In this document: positions 18,303-27,098 of the stretch, piece by piece
Position numbering within the stretch: the stretch's first letter is position 1
How the letters are laid out: each line of letters opens with the position of its first letter
From: an uncultured Prevotellaceae bacterium
GTDB taxonomy: Bacteria; Bacteroidota; Bacteroidia; Bacteroidales; Bacteroidaceae
Length of the DNA: 45,351 nt
Reading direction: 5' to 3'
Assembly (NCBI GenBank): GCA_946541275.1
Contig: CAMNJH010000006.1
Span: forward strand, 1-45,351
Made by a program: the position numbers and the translations under genes
Notes under the pieces: model-generated
The model's database searches: none
What the model was told of the DNA's origin: nothing
Seen by the model: the letters and a program-made list of their open reading frames with translations, nothing else

Positions 18303-20063
18303 ATGACCCGGACAATGCATCTTCTCCATAAAGTGTGGCCCTTGGCCCTGTCGCTGCTCTTCGGGGCTGCGGTGTGGCTCTTCTGGACAGTGGGCTACCG
18401 CCAGGCACTGTCATTCCACGAGCAGTTCCAGCTGTTTCTGTTCGGTGGTGACTATTTCAGCCAGTGCCTGTCAGAGCCTGGTGGCCTGGCCCGCTGGCTG
18501 GGTGAGCTGCTCACTCAATTCTACAACAGCTTCCTGCTGGGAGGTCTTGTGCTGGCATTACTGCTGGTGGCCGTTCAACGGCTGACCTGGCGGCTGATGT
18601 CTGCAAACACGCCGAGCCTTTATCCCCTCAGCTTCATCCCCGCGCTCCTGCTCTGGTATGCCCAGGGCGACTACAATGTGCTTTTGTGCTATGTTGTGGC
18701 GCTGGTCCTGGCGCTGGCCGTCAGCTGGCTGCTGAGCCGCTGCGGTGTGTTGCTCTCCTTCATTGTTGCCCTGGTGGCCATGCCCCTGCTCTATTGGCTC
18801 ATAGGCCCTTTGGCATTGCTTTCAGCCGTGATGCTGGCCGTTGTGGTGCCGCTTCGTCGCCGACAGGAGCGCCGCTGGCCGCTGCTCTTGGTGGCGGGGC
18901 TGCTGGCTGTTGTGGCCGTCTGGGTGAGCGTGGTGGTGAGCAGCCATCATCTGCCCTATTCGCTGGAGCGCCTTTCCTGGGGGCTGAGCTACTATAGGGT
19001 GCCCGTCTTTCATCCTGCAGTGCTCATTGTCATACCCGCTGCTGCACTGTTGCTTGCAATGCTGTCAGCATTGCCCCAGAAAGCCTTCAACCACCGCCAT
19101 TCGCTTTCAGTAGGGCTGGGCTCGCTGGTCGTGGTGGCTGGGCTGGGCATTGTGCTTGTGCCAAAGGGCTTCCCCAAGCAGACCTATGATGTGATGGACT
19201 ACGACTATCTGGTGCGAGCCGGCCAGTGGCAGGCCATCATTGCCAAGTCAGAACAACGCCAGCCCTCGCAGCCCATGAGCGTGGCCGCCACCAACCTGGC
19301 GCTGGCCATGGAGGGGCAGCTGTGCGAGCGTGGCTTCGAGTTCTTCCAGCGTGGCGTGCAGGGACTGCTGCCCCCATTCGAGCGCAACTTTGCCTCCGCG
19401 CTGCTCACGGGTGAAATCTACTTCCAGCTGGGACTGGTGAATACGGCCCAGCGCTTTGCCTTTGAGTCGATGGAGTCCATACCCAACTACGCCAAGAGCG
19501 TGCGCACTGTGCGCCGTCTGGCCGAGACCAATATGCTGAACGGCCAGTATGAGGTGGCGCTGAAATACCTGAATCTGCTTGAGCGGACGACGTTCTACAA
19601 GAAATGGGCCCGCCAGATGAAGGAGTTGCTTGGCCAGGAAGACAAGATAAATGCCCATCCGCTCTATGGGCGGCTACGCCAGATGCGGCTGACTGACGAC
19701 TTCCTGTTCAGCGAGCGCGAGGGTGACCGCATCATGGGTCAGCTCTTCGTGCGCAATCCGCAGAACCGCCTGGCCATGCAGTATCTGCTCATGTGGCCGT
19801 TGCTGGAGCGCGACGTCAACAAGTTTATGAACTATCTGGGCGTGGTGCACAAGCACGTAGGCTTCAATCCGCGCCATGTTCAGGAGGCGGCCGTCTATGC
19901 CTATGCGCAGCAGAACATGCAGCTGCCACAGGGGCTGACCACCGAGGTGCTGCGCCAGAACTTCCTCAACTTTGCCAACATCTTCAACCGCCAGGGCAAG
20001 GACTCGCCCCAGTTGAAGCCATTTGAAAAAACTTTTTGGTATTATCTGGTGAAAGGACAATGA
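18303..20063 (+). CDS. Polytopic membrane protein, DUF6057-like
   Basis: Multiple TM segments then a soluble TPR-like C-terminus (GEIYFQLGLVNTAQRFAFESMESIPNYAKSVRTVRRLAETNMLNGQYEVALKYLNLL). ATG 18303 preferred. Confidence 0.7.
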   Translation: MTRTMHLLHKVWPLALSLLFGAAVWLFWTVGYRQALSFHEQFQLFLFGGDYFSQCLSEPGGLARWLGELLTQFYNSFLLGGLVLALLLVAVQRLTWRLMSANTPSLYPLSFIPALLLWYAQGDYNVLLCYVVALVLALAVSWLLSRCGVLLSFIVALVAMPLLYWLIGPLALLSAVMLAVVVPLRRRQERRWPLLLVAGLLAVVAVWVSVVVSSHHLPYSLERLSWGLSYYRVPVFHPAVLIVIPAAALLLAMLSALPQKAFNHRHSLSVGLGSLVVVAGLGIVLVPKGFPKQTYDVMDYDYLVRAGQWQAIIAKSEQRQPSQPMSVAATNLALAMEGQLCERGFEFFQRGVQGLLPPFERNFASALLTGEIYFQLGLVNTAQRFAFESMESIPNYAKSVRTVRRLAETNMLNGQYEVALKYLNLLERTTFYKKWARQMKELLGQEDKINAHPLYGRLRQMRLTDDFLFSEREGDRIMGQLFVRNPQNRLAMQYLLMWPLLERDVNKFMNYLGVVHKHVGFNPRHVQEAAVYAYAQQNMQLPQGLTTEVLRQNFLNFANIFNRQGKDSPQLKPFEKTFWYYLVKGQ

Positions 20064-21559
20064 AACGACGCTACTACATTATATATATTTTAGTGGTCCT
20101 GACCCTGGCTGCATGCAGCCATAGGCCCACTAATGTGCAGCAGGTGGACAGCCTGCCTGCCATCTATCCCGATTATGTGGACGTGACCATCCCCGACAGC
20201 ATTGCGCCGCTGAACTTCAGCATGGCCGCTGACGAATTTAGCCGGATGGACGTGGTGGTGACCGGCCAGAAAGGTGGCCAGCTGACGGCCAATGGTGAGT
20301 GGGCGAAGTTCGACGTGGACCAGTGGCACCAGCTGGTGCACCAGAACGTGGGCGGCAACCTCAAGGTGACGGTGGCCGCACAGCGCCGTTCTGACGGCCA
20401 GTGGCTACAGTACCGTGACTTTGACATTCACGTCAGCACCGACCGCCTGCAGGCTTGGGGGCTCACCTATCGGCGTGTGGCTCCCGGCTATGAGTCGTAT
20501 TCCCACATGGGCATCTATCAGCGCGCCTTGGGCAGCTTCAGTGAAGAGACCATCATTGACAATACCAGCGTGCCGGGCATGTGTGTGAACTGTCACACCA
20601 GTCACCAGACCAATCCCCAGCGCTTCGTCTTCCACGTGCGCGGCGACCATGGCGCCACCATGGTGCAGCTGGACGGGCAGCGCCAGTGGTTGCAGGCTAG
20701 CAACGACCAGCTGGGCGGCTCAATGGTGTATCCCTACTGGCACCCCAGCGGGCGCTACTGTGCCTTCTCCACCAACCAGACGCGTCAGGCCTTCCACGTG
20801 GCCAAGGAGGAACGCATTGAGGTGTTCGACTTGAGAAGCGACGTGTTTGTCTACAATCCCACCACGCGCCAGATTATTTCTGACTCACTGCTCTCCACCC
20901 CCGACTGGTCGGAGAACACACCCACCTTCTCGCCCGACGGGCGCACGCTCTACTACCTGACCTGCCGGCAGCAGGAATATCCGGCTCACTTCAAGGACGA
21001 GCAGTACAACCTGTGCCGCATCAGCTTCAATCCCGACGATGCTACCTTCGGCCAGCAAGTTGACACACTCTTCGATGCTGTCAGCATGGGCAAGAGCCTC
21101 ACCTGGCCCCGCCCTAGCTACGACGGGCGTTTCCTCCTGTTCACGCTCAGCGATTATGGCTATTTCAGCATCTGGCATGAAGAGAGCGAGCAGTGGCTGC
21201 TGGATTTGCTGACCTTGGAGGCTCATCCCCTGGACCTGCTGAACAGCCCGCGGGCCGACTCCTACCACAACTGGTCGCTCGACTCCCGCTGGGTGGTCTT
21301 TACCAGTCGCCGCGACGACGGACTGTACAGCCGTCTGTACCTGGGGCATATTGACGAAAACGGGCAGCCCACAAAGCCGTTTATGCTGCCCCAGGAAAAT
21401 CCCCGCCAGTACTACACCACCAGTCTCTATTCCTACAATACTCCTGACTTCAGCTTGTCGCCTGTCAGCTTTGACAGCTACGAGGCAGCCCGCGAGATTC
21501 TGTCGGATGAGCGACTGAGCACACAGGTCAATAGTGACAGGGCTGGTAACTTAAAGTAG
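20060..21559 (+). CDS. Lipoprotein with a CXXCH haem motif and TolB/PD40-like beta-propeller
   Basis: MKRRYYIIYILVVLTLAACSHRP lipobox; VPGMCVNCHTSHQ; repeats YPYWHPSGRYCAFSTNQ, TPTFSPDGRTLYYLTC, WPRPSYDGRFLLFTL, NWSLDSRWVVFTSRRDDG. Start overlaps the upstream stop. Confidence 0.8.
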   Translation: MKRRYYIIYILVVLTLAACSHRPTNVQQVDSLPAIYPDYVDVTIPDSIAPLNFSMAADEFSRMDVVVTGQKGGQLTANGEWAKFDVDQWHQLVHQNVGGNLKVTVAAQRRSDGQWLQYRDFDIHVSTDRLQAWGLTYRRVAPGYESYSHMGIYQRALGSFSEETIIDNTSVPGMCVNCHTSHQTNPQRFVFHVRGDHGATMVQLDGQRQWLQASNDQLGGSMVYPYWHPSGRYCAFSTNQTRQAFHVAKEERIEVFDLRSDVFVYNPTTRQIISDSLLSTPDWSENTPTFSPDGRTLYYLTCRQQEYPAHFKDEQYNLCRISFNPDDATFGQQVDTLFDAVSMGKSLTWPRPSYDGRFLLFTLSDYGYFSIWHEESEQWLLDLLTLEAHPLDLLNSPRADSYHNWSLDSRWVVFTSRRDDGLYSRLYLGHIDENGQPTKPFMLPQENPRQYYTTSLYSYNTPDFSLSPVSFDSYEAAREILSDERLSTQVNSDRAGNLK

Positions 21560-21788
21560 CCCTTAGTTGTTCAAAAAGCAACAGCTATATTATTGTCTCA
21601 TTTCAATGCCTCACGCGCGCGTGCGTTAAATAATAGGCCAAAAGAAAGTGCTACAAGTGCTACTGGAGATTATAATGCGTTGAATAACAGCGCTTTGTGG
21701 GTGCATATTTGCTTTTGGAAAGTGCTACTGGAAAAGCTACCAGTAGGGGTGAGCAGCCAGTTGCGCATTTATGTGCTTTTGTGCAGAA

Positions 21789-21835
21789 ATGAGACATATA
21801 GAAAAGTCAGGCCGCGACTTTTCTATATGTCTCAT
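21789..21835 (+). repeat. Central hairpin of element copy 2 (perfect 20-bp stem, 7-nt loop)
   Basis: ATGAGACATATAGAAAAGTC AGGCCGC GACTTTTCTATATGTCTCAT. Confidence 0.95.
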
Positions 21836-21851
21836 CGGGATATTTTCATAC

Positions 21852-21970
21852 GGCGTCGACTTTTCCAAAAATGGCGTCGACTTTTTGAAAAAACTCGTTG
21901 ACTTTTTGAAAAAACTCGTCGACTTTTTGAAAAAACTCGTTGACTTTTTGAAAAATCTCGCCGCCATTTT
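21852..21970 (+). repeat. 21-bp tandem array in element copy 2
   Basis: CGTCGACTTTTTGAAAAAACT / CGTTGACTTTTTGAAAAAACT / CGTCGACTTTTTGAAAAAACT / CGTTGACTTTTTGAAAAATCT, exact 21-bp period. Confidence 0.95.
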
Positions 21971-22146
21971 CTGGCCGGTAGCACCTGTAGCATTTTTGGT
22001 AGCACTTCTGAGAGGCCAATTTGCACCCGTAAAAGCCACAACGCCAGCTGGTTAGGACCGCCGGTAGCACTTGTAGCACCTTTTTTCGCGCGAAATTACG
22101 CGCGCGTAGGGCAAGGAGAGTGAGAGTGTGGCAGGGGAGAAAAAAA

Positions 22147-22656
22147 CTACAGGCTGAGCAGCCCTTCAGGAAGGTGCATGATGATTCTGTGGTGCTTCTG
22201 GTCAATGCTGACAATGAGTTCCTCGGAAGCGGGGATGAGACGATCGTCGTCCAGCAGGAAGAGCACGTTGGCGGTGCTTTCGTCGACGTCGGCAATGTGC
22301 CCCACCACCTGTCCGGTGGTCTCCTCCACAATGTCGAAGCCCACAAAGAAACTCCAGGTGTACTCCTCTTCCGCCTCGTCGGCCAGCTGTCGGGGGAAGA
22401 AGACGTCGCAGTTGGTCAGCTCGCGGGCACGTTCCAGTGTGTCGATATCCTCGAACTTCACCAAGGCCGAGCTGTCCGTACGGAAGCGGTATTCCTCCAT
22501 ATAGAAAGGCACTAGGATGCCGTCCACCCGGAGAATAAGGAAATCGGCGTCCACGCGGTCGAACACATCATCGTCCACCTGCATGGTCAGCTCGCCTTTC
22601 ACCCCGTGGGCCCTGCCCAGACGGCCTATGTGGTACACTTCCTCTTCCTTTATCAT
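22147..22656 (-). CDS. rimM: 16S rRNA processing protein RimM
   Basis: HIGRLGRAHGVKGELTMQVDDDVFDRVD...LIPASEELIVSIDQKHHRIIMHLPEGLLSL. Confidence 0.93.
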   Translation of the reverse strand: MIKEEEVYHIGRLGRAHGVKGELTMQVDDDVFDRVDADFLILRVDGILVPFYMEEYRFRTDSSALVKFEDIDTLERARELTNCDVFFPRQLADEAEEEYTWSFFVGFDIVEETTGQVVGHIADVDESTANVLFLLDDDRLIPASEELIVSIDQKHHRIIMHLPEGLLSL

Positions 22657-22677
22657 ACGCTGTGATGCTGGCCGTTG

Positions 22678-23997
22678 TCAGGTCATTCTGGTGATATGGG
22701 CGCCCAGGGCGTTGAGGCGTCCTTCTATGTTCTCGTAGCCCCGGTCTATCTGCTCAATGTTGTCAATGCGGCTGACGCCTTTGGCGCTGAGTGCTGCTAT
22801 GAGCAGGGCTATGCCGGCGCGGATGTCGGGGCTGCTCATGCGGCCACCGCGCAGTTGCAGCTTGCGGTCGTGACCCACGACGACGGCCCGGTGGGGGTCG
22901 CAGAGAATAATCTGTGCACCCATGTCAATCAGCTTGTCAACGAAGAACAGGCGGCTCTCAAACATCTTCTGGTGGAAGAGCACCGAGCCGCGGGCCTGAG
23001 TGGCCACGGTGATGAGCACCGACAGCAGGTCGGGTGTCAGTCCGGGCCAGGGGGCGTCGGCCAGTGTCATGATGGTTCCGTCGATGAACGACTGAATCTC
23101 ATAGTGGCGCATGCGGGGCACGAAGAGGTCGTCGCCATCCACTTTCACTTTGATGCCCATTCGGCGGAAGGTGTCGGGAATGATGCCCAGGTTTCTGAGC
23201 GATACATTCTTGATGCAGATGCCTTCGCCCACCATGGCAGCCATGCCGATGAACGACCCCACCTCAATCATGTCGGGCAGGACGGTGTGGCAGGTGCCGT
23301 GCAGGACGCTGACACCCTCGATGGTGAGCAGATTTGATGAGATGCCGCTAATGCGTGCCCCCATGCTGTTCAGCATTTTGCAGAGCTGCTGCAGATAGGG
23401 TTCGCAGGCGGCGTTATAGATGGTGGTGGTGCCCTTGGCCATCACGGCGGCCATCACAATGTTGGCTGTGCCCGTGACCGAGGCCTCGTCGAGCAGCATA
23501 TAGCAGCCTTTAAGGTGGCTGGTAGAGATTTCGTACACATTGCGCTCGGGCACGTGGGCGAAATTGGCCCCCAGGCGCTCAAAGCCCTGGAAATGAGTGT
23601 CCAGTCGGCGGCGTCCTATCTTGTCGCCTCCCGGCTTGGCAATGACGGCCTTCCCCATGCGGGTCAGCAGCGGGCCAATGAGCATGACCGACCCACGCAG
23701 CTGGGCGCACTTCTCCACAAACTCGTCGCTTTGCAGATAGTCCATGTTCAGCTCGTCAGCCTGGAAGGTAACGGTATGTCCAGCCTGCTGATCATCGGAG
23801 ACGTCCACCTTCACCCCGATATCACGGAGCAACTGTATAAGATTCTGCACATCACGAATCTTGGGCAGGTTGCTGATGGTGACAGGTTCGCTGGTGAGCA
23901 GCGTGGCACAGATGACCTGCAGGGCTTCGTTCTTGGCTCCCTGCGGGATAATGGTGCCACTGAGTGGGTGTCCGCCTTCAATGATGAATGATGCCAT
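22678..23997 (-). CDS. murA: UDP-N-acetylglucosamine 1-carboxyvinyltransferase
   Basis: FIIEGGHPLSGTIIPQGAKNEALQVICATLLTSEPVTISNLPKIRDV..., IEVGSFIGMAAMVGEG. Confidence 0.96.
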   Translation of the reverse strand: MASFIIEGGHPLSGTIIPQGAKNEALQVICATLLTSEPVTISNLPKIRDVQNLIQLLRDIGVKVDVSDDQQAGHTVTFQADELNMDYLQSDEFVEKCAQLRGSVMLIGPLLTRMGKAVIAKPGGDKIGRRRLDTHFQGFERLGANFAHVPERNVYEISTSHLKGCYMLLDEASVTGTANIVMAAVMAKGTTTIYNAACEPYLQQLCKMLNSMGARISGISSNLLTIEGVSVLHGTCHTVLPDMIEVGSFIGMAAMVGEGICIKNVSLRNLGIIPDTFRRMGIKVKVDGDDLFVPRMRHYEIQSFIDGTIMTLADAPWPGLTPDLLSVLITVATQARGSVLFHQKMFESRLFFVDKLIDMGAQIILCDPHRAVVVGHDRKLQLRGGRMSSPDIRAGIALLIAALSAKGVSRIDNIEQIDRGYENIEGRLNALGAHITRMT

Positions 23998-24000
23998 GAG

Positions 24001-24612
24001 CTATCCTTTCTTTTTCTTCTTTCCAGTTACCTTGCCAGGCATTTCGTCGGTAGGTAAGAAGCGCTCGAAGGTGAAATTGTCCAGGTCCAGCTGTATCACG
24101 CCGTCGGTGAAGCGGGCCAGGTCGTCGGCCACTTTCTCGTTGTCCATGGAGCCATGTCCCCACAACATGAGGTCACGCTTCATCTGGTTGGCCGTCTGGC
24201 GTGTCAGTTCATCCCGCTCTGGTCCGGCGGGCATGGTCTTCAGCTTCTCAAAGAGCTCTTCTACCAGCCGGCCGTAGTGGCGCAGGCTGATGCTGGTGGT
24301 GGGGCGGGGCATGGGCTGGGGCTTCACATGGATGCGCTCGGCATCGCTGACGTCGTAGGGCCAGTCAATGTCCAGCTGCTTGTTGCTCATCAGGTAGAGA
24401 TGGTCCCACAGCGTCTGCTGGTAGTTGGCGTTCTCGCGTATCTGTGGCTGCTTCATCTCCATCAGCTTCACAATGGTCTTGGCGCAGTTCAGGCGCTCCT
24501 CCTTGGTGGGCAGGCTGATGGCGTGGTCAACCATTTTCTTTATCTCGCGTCCATACTCAGGCAGCAGCAATGCCTGCCGCTGAGTGTTGTAGTCTAATCC
24601 TTGTATGTTCAC
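24001..24612 (-). CDS. DUF4290 family protein
   Basis: LDYNTQRQALLLPEYGREIKKMVDHAISLPTKEERLNCAKTIVKLM, conserved Bacteroidetes family beside murA/rimM. Confidence 0.85.
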   Translation of the reverse strand: MNIQGLDYNTQRQALLLPEYGREIKKMVDHAISLPTKEERLNCAKTIVKLMEMKQPQIRENANYQQTLWDHLYLMSNKQLDIDWPYDVSDAERIHVKPQPMPRPTTSISLRHYGRLVEELFEKLKTMPAGPERDELTRQTANQMKRDLMLWGHGSMDNEKVADDLARFTDGVIQLDLDNFTFERFLPTDEMPGKVTGKKKKKG

Positions 24613-24651
24613 CTTTGATGATTTACTGTTTACGAATTGATGATTTCACAT

Positions 24652-25368
24652 TTACTTTTTAGCTGCCGGCATGTTGAGCAGGTCTCTGGGGGCTTTGGCC
24701 ACGAAATCCTTCAGGTAGAAAGGCTCATAATAGGCCACGTCCTCCGTCAGCCCGTTCAGCAGTCGGCGCTCGGCCAGGGGCTGCATCCATCGGGCCAGGG
24801 GCTCCACGCCTTCCAGCAGGATGGCGTTGGGGTGATTGATGACGGGCATGCACTTGGCGGCGCCGTTACCGAAGAAGTAGACGGGCCGCTGGTTCAGCCA
24901 CTGGCGGTAGGTGTCGGCATCCACCACATCGGCGCTGATGGGGCGCACGCTCTTCAGTGTGCGGTCATAGATGGCGGCATAGACCTCCATCCGGCGGGCA
25001 TCGAGCATGGGGCAGAGCAGGGCGTCGTCGGGCAGCTCCTCGCGCAGCAGCACCGGCACGCAGAGCAATTCCAGCGTGGGCACGCTGATGAGCTTCAGGT
25101 CGCGGCCACAGCAGATGCCCTTTGCCATGGACACACCGATGCGCAGACCCGTATAGGAGCCTGGGCCACCGCTCACGGCCACGGCATCGAAGGGGATGGC
25201 ATGGCTGTCAGTGAACGACATGGCCTCGTCGACCATGGAGCCCAGCCGCTCGGCACTGGCTCCCTTGTGGTCGCCATGGCTCTCGTCATGGTAGATGACC
25301 TGTGAGTCGTCAGACACGGCTACCGAGCAGACATCAGTGCTCGTCTCTATATGCAGTATGCACGACAT
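24652..25368 (-). CDS. tsaB: tRNA threonylcarbamoyladenosine biosynthesis protein TsaB
   Basis: ILHIETSTDVCSVAVSDD...AVSGGPGSYTGLRIGVSMAKGIC. Confidence 0.93.
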   Translation of the reverse strand: MSCILHIETSTDVCSVAVSDDSQVIYHDESHGDHKGASAERLGSMVDEAMSFTDSHAIPFDAVAVSGGPGSYTGLRIGVSMAKGICCGRDLKLISVPTLELLCVPVLLREELPDDALLCPMLDARRMEVYAAIYDRTLKSVRPISADVVDADTYRQWLNQRPVYFFGNGAAKCMPVINHPNAILLEGVEPLARWMQPLAERRLLNGLTEDVAYYEPFYLKDFVAKAPRDLLNMPAAKK

Positions 25369-25397
25369 TTATCCTGTTTTTTATAGCTATATTGGGT

Positions 25398-25479
25398 GCA
25401 AAGTTACGAAGAAACGAGTGAATAACAAAGTTTTTCCACAAATTTCTTTTGTTTTTTGCTCGTTTATTCGTAACTTTGC
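25398..25479. promoter_or_regulatory. Symmetric divergent promoter: 21-bp inverted repeat carrying opposed TAACTTTG boxes
   Basis: GCAAAGTTACGAAGAAACGAG (25398-25418) ... CTCGTTTATTCGTAACTTTGC (25459-25479), one mismatch. Confidence 0.75.
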
Positions 25480-25484
25480 CGACA

Positions 25485-26519
25485 ATGAAGAACTATATGG
25501 AACCTTTTGCCGCCACACTGCTGGAGTGGTTCAGCCACTACGGGCGCGACTTGCCCTGGAGGGGGACACACGACCCCTACCTGATATGGCTGAGCGAGGT
25601 CATCTTGCAGCAGACGCGCATTGAGCAGGGGCGCGACTATTGGCTGCGCTTCATCAGCCGCTGGCCTACGGTGGAGCAGCTGGCCGCCGCCACCGAGGAG
25701 CAGGTGCTGCGCGAGTGGCAGGGCCTGGGATACTATTCGCGGGCCCGCCATCTGCACCAGGCAGCCCGGGAGGTGGTGGGCATGGGCGGCTTTCCGCAGA
25801 CCATCGAGGGCCTGCGCCGGCTGAAGGGCGTGGGTGACTATACCGCTGCTGCCATCGGCTCGTTCGCCTTCGGGCTGCCAGCCGCCGTGGTCGACGGCAA
25901 TGTCTACCGCGTGCTGGCCCGCCATTTTGCCATTGACACCCCCATCAACACCACCGAGGGCAAACACCTGTTCGCCCAGCTGGCCCAGCAGCTGCTGCCC
26001 GAGGACCGGGCTGCTGACTATAATCAGGCCATCATGGACTTCGGTGCCACGCAGTGCACTCCCGCATCGCCACAGTGCGGCCAGTGCCCGTTGCAGGCTT
26101 CGTGCCTGGCGCTGGCATCGAACATGGTGGGCGCGCTTCCCGTGAAGGAACGGAAGCTGACCGTGAAGGAGCGCCAGCTGATCTACGTCTACATCAGCTG
26201 CCAGCAGCAGACGGCCATACGCCGGCGCGGCGAAGGCGACATCTGGCAGGGCTTGTGGGAGCCCGTCAACGTGAGCGAACACCCCCAGCTGGCACCGCTG
26301 CTCGCTGAGGCCATCCTGCTGCGACAGGGTGTGCGCCATGTGCTCACGCACCGCATCCTGCTGGCTGACTTCTACCTGCTGCATACCGAACAGCGGCCCG
26401 CGCTGCCCGATGAATACATCTGGATTGACCAGGAGCAGATGGACCAATACGCCATACCCCGACTGATAGAAATCCTCCTTGAATCACTGCCTCAAAATCA
26501 TGGACGGACAAAAAAATAG
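25485..26519 (+). CDS. mutY: A/G-specific adenine glycosylase
   Basis: WFSHYGRDLPWRGTHDPYLIWLSEVILQQTRIEQGRDYW...LKGVGDYTAAAIGSFAFG...VVDGNVYRVLAR...CTPASPQCGQCPLQASC (FeS cluster). ATG at 25485 preferred. Confidence 0.96.
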   Translation: MKNYMEPFAATLLEWFSHYGRDLPWRGTHDPYLIWLSEVILQQTRIEQGRDYWLRFISRWPTVEQLAAATEEQVLREWQGLGYYSRARHLHQAAREVVGMGGFPQTIEGLRRLKGVGDYTAAAIGSFAFGLPAAVVDGNVYRVLARHFAIDTPINTTEGKHLFAQLAQQLLPEDRAADYNQAIMDFGATQCTPASPQCGQCPLQASCLALASNMVGALPVKERKLTVKERQLIYVYISCQQQTAIRRRGEGDIWQGLWEPVNVSEHPQLAPLLAEAILLRQGVRHVLTHRILLADFYLLHTEQRPALPDEYIWIDQEQMDQYAIPRLIEILLESLPQNHGRTKK

Positions 26520-26538
26520 AAAAAATTCCAGTCAGGCT

Positions 26539-26566
26539 GTAACTTTTTTCCGCCTCAATCGTCTTA
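26539..26566 (+). promoter_or_regulatory. ECF-type promoter (GTAAC-N16-CGTCTTA) upstream of the sigma gene
   Basis: GTAAC 26539-26543, CGTCTTA 26560-26566, spacer 16. Confidence 0.55.
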
Positions 26567-26579
26567 CCTTTTAGAGAGG

Positions 26580-27098
26580 ATGAAAGAAATCAGCTTCCGC
26601 ACCGATGTGTTACCGCTGAAGGATGAACTCTTCCGGTTGGCACTGCGCATCACTCTCAACAGGGCTGATGCTGAGGATGTAGTGCAGGAAACAATGCTGA
26701 AAGTATGGAACCGACGTGAAACATGGGATACCCTGGAGTCGATAGAGGCATTCTGCCTGACAATATGCCGGAACATTGCCCTGGACAAGCTGAAGCGCGC
26801 CGACAACCATAGCGCCACCCTGGAAGAGGATGGAATGGACAGGGCTGACAGGTCGTACGACTCCAATCCGGAGGAGCAGACCGTACAGCGGGATCGCGTG
26901 ACCATGGTGAGGAAACTCATTGACCAACTGCCCGAGAAACAGCGCACCTGCATGCAGCTGCGCGACATGGAGGGCAAACCCTATAAGGAAATTGCAAAGG
27001 TGATGGGCATTACCGAGCAGCAAGTGAAGGTGAACATCTTCCGTGCACGGCAGAGCATCAAAGAAAAGTTTCAACAAATTGAGCAATATGGACTATAA
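26580..27098 (+). CDS. ECF-family RNA polymerase sigma factor
   Basis: LFRLALRITLNRADAEDVVQETMLKVWNRR...LIDQLPEKQRTCMQLRDMEGKPYKEIAKVMGITEQQVKVNIFRARQSIKE. Confidence 0.95.
   Translation: MKEISFRTDVLPLKDELFRLALRITLNRADAEDVVQETMLKVWNRRETWDTLESIEAFCLTICRNIALDKLKRADNHSATLEEDGMDRADRSYDSNPEEQTVQRDRVTMVRKLIDQLPEKQRTCMQLRDMEGKPYKEIAKVMGITEQQVKVNIFRARQSIKEKFQQIEQYGL

Larger units (their letters stand above)
21613..22108 (+). repeat. Structured intergenic repeat element, copy 2
   Basis: ACGCGCGCGTGCG cap; GTGCTACAAGTGCTAC 21648-21663 with reverse complement 22064-22079; perfect 20-bp central hairpin; exact 21-bp array; CGCGCGAAATTACGCGCGCGTA cap. Confidence 0.92.

Noticed and set aside
21852-21970. 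The 21-bp array as a CRISPR
   Set aside because: Units are contiguous with no unique spacers, the unit is too short, and no cas genes are nearby.
21737-22346. ORFs in element copy 2 (21737 -, 21771 +, 21832 -, 21846 -) as a toxin or small protein
   Set aside because: Multiple overlapping frames on both strands stay open only because the 21-bp array is a multiple of 3 and the hairpin is palindromic; the frame is not kept in copy 1.
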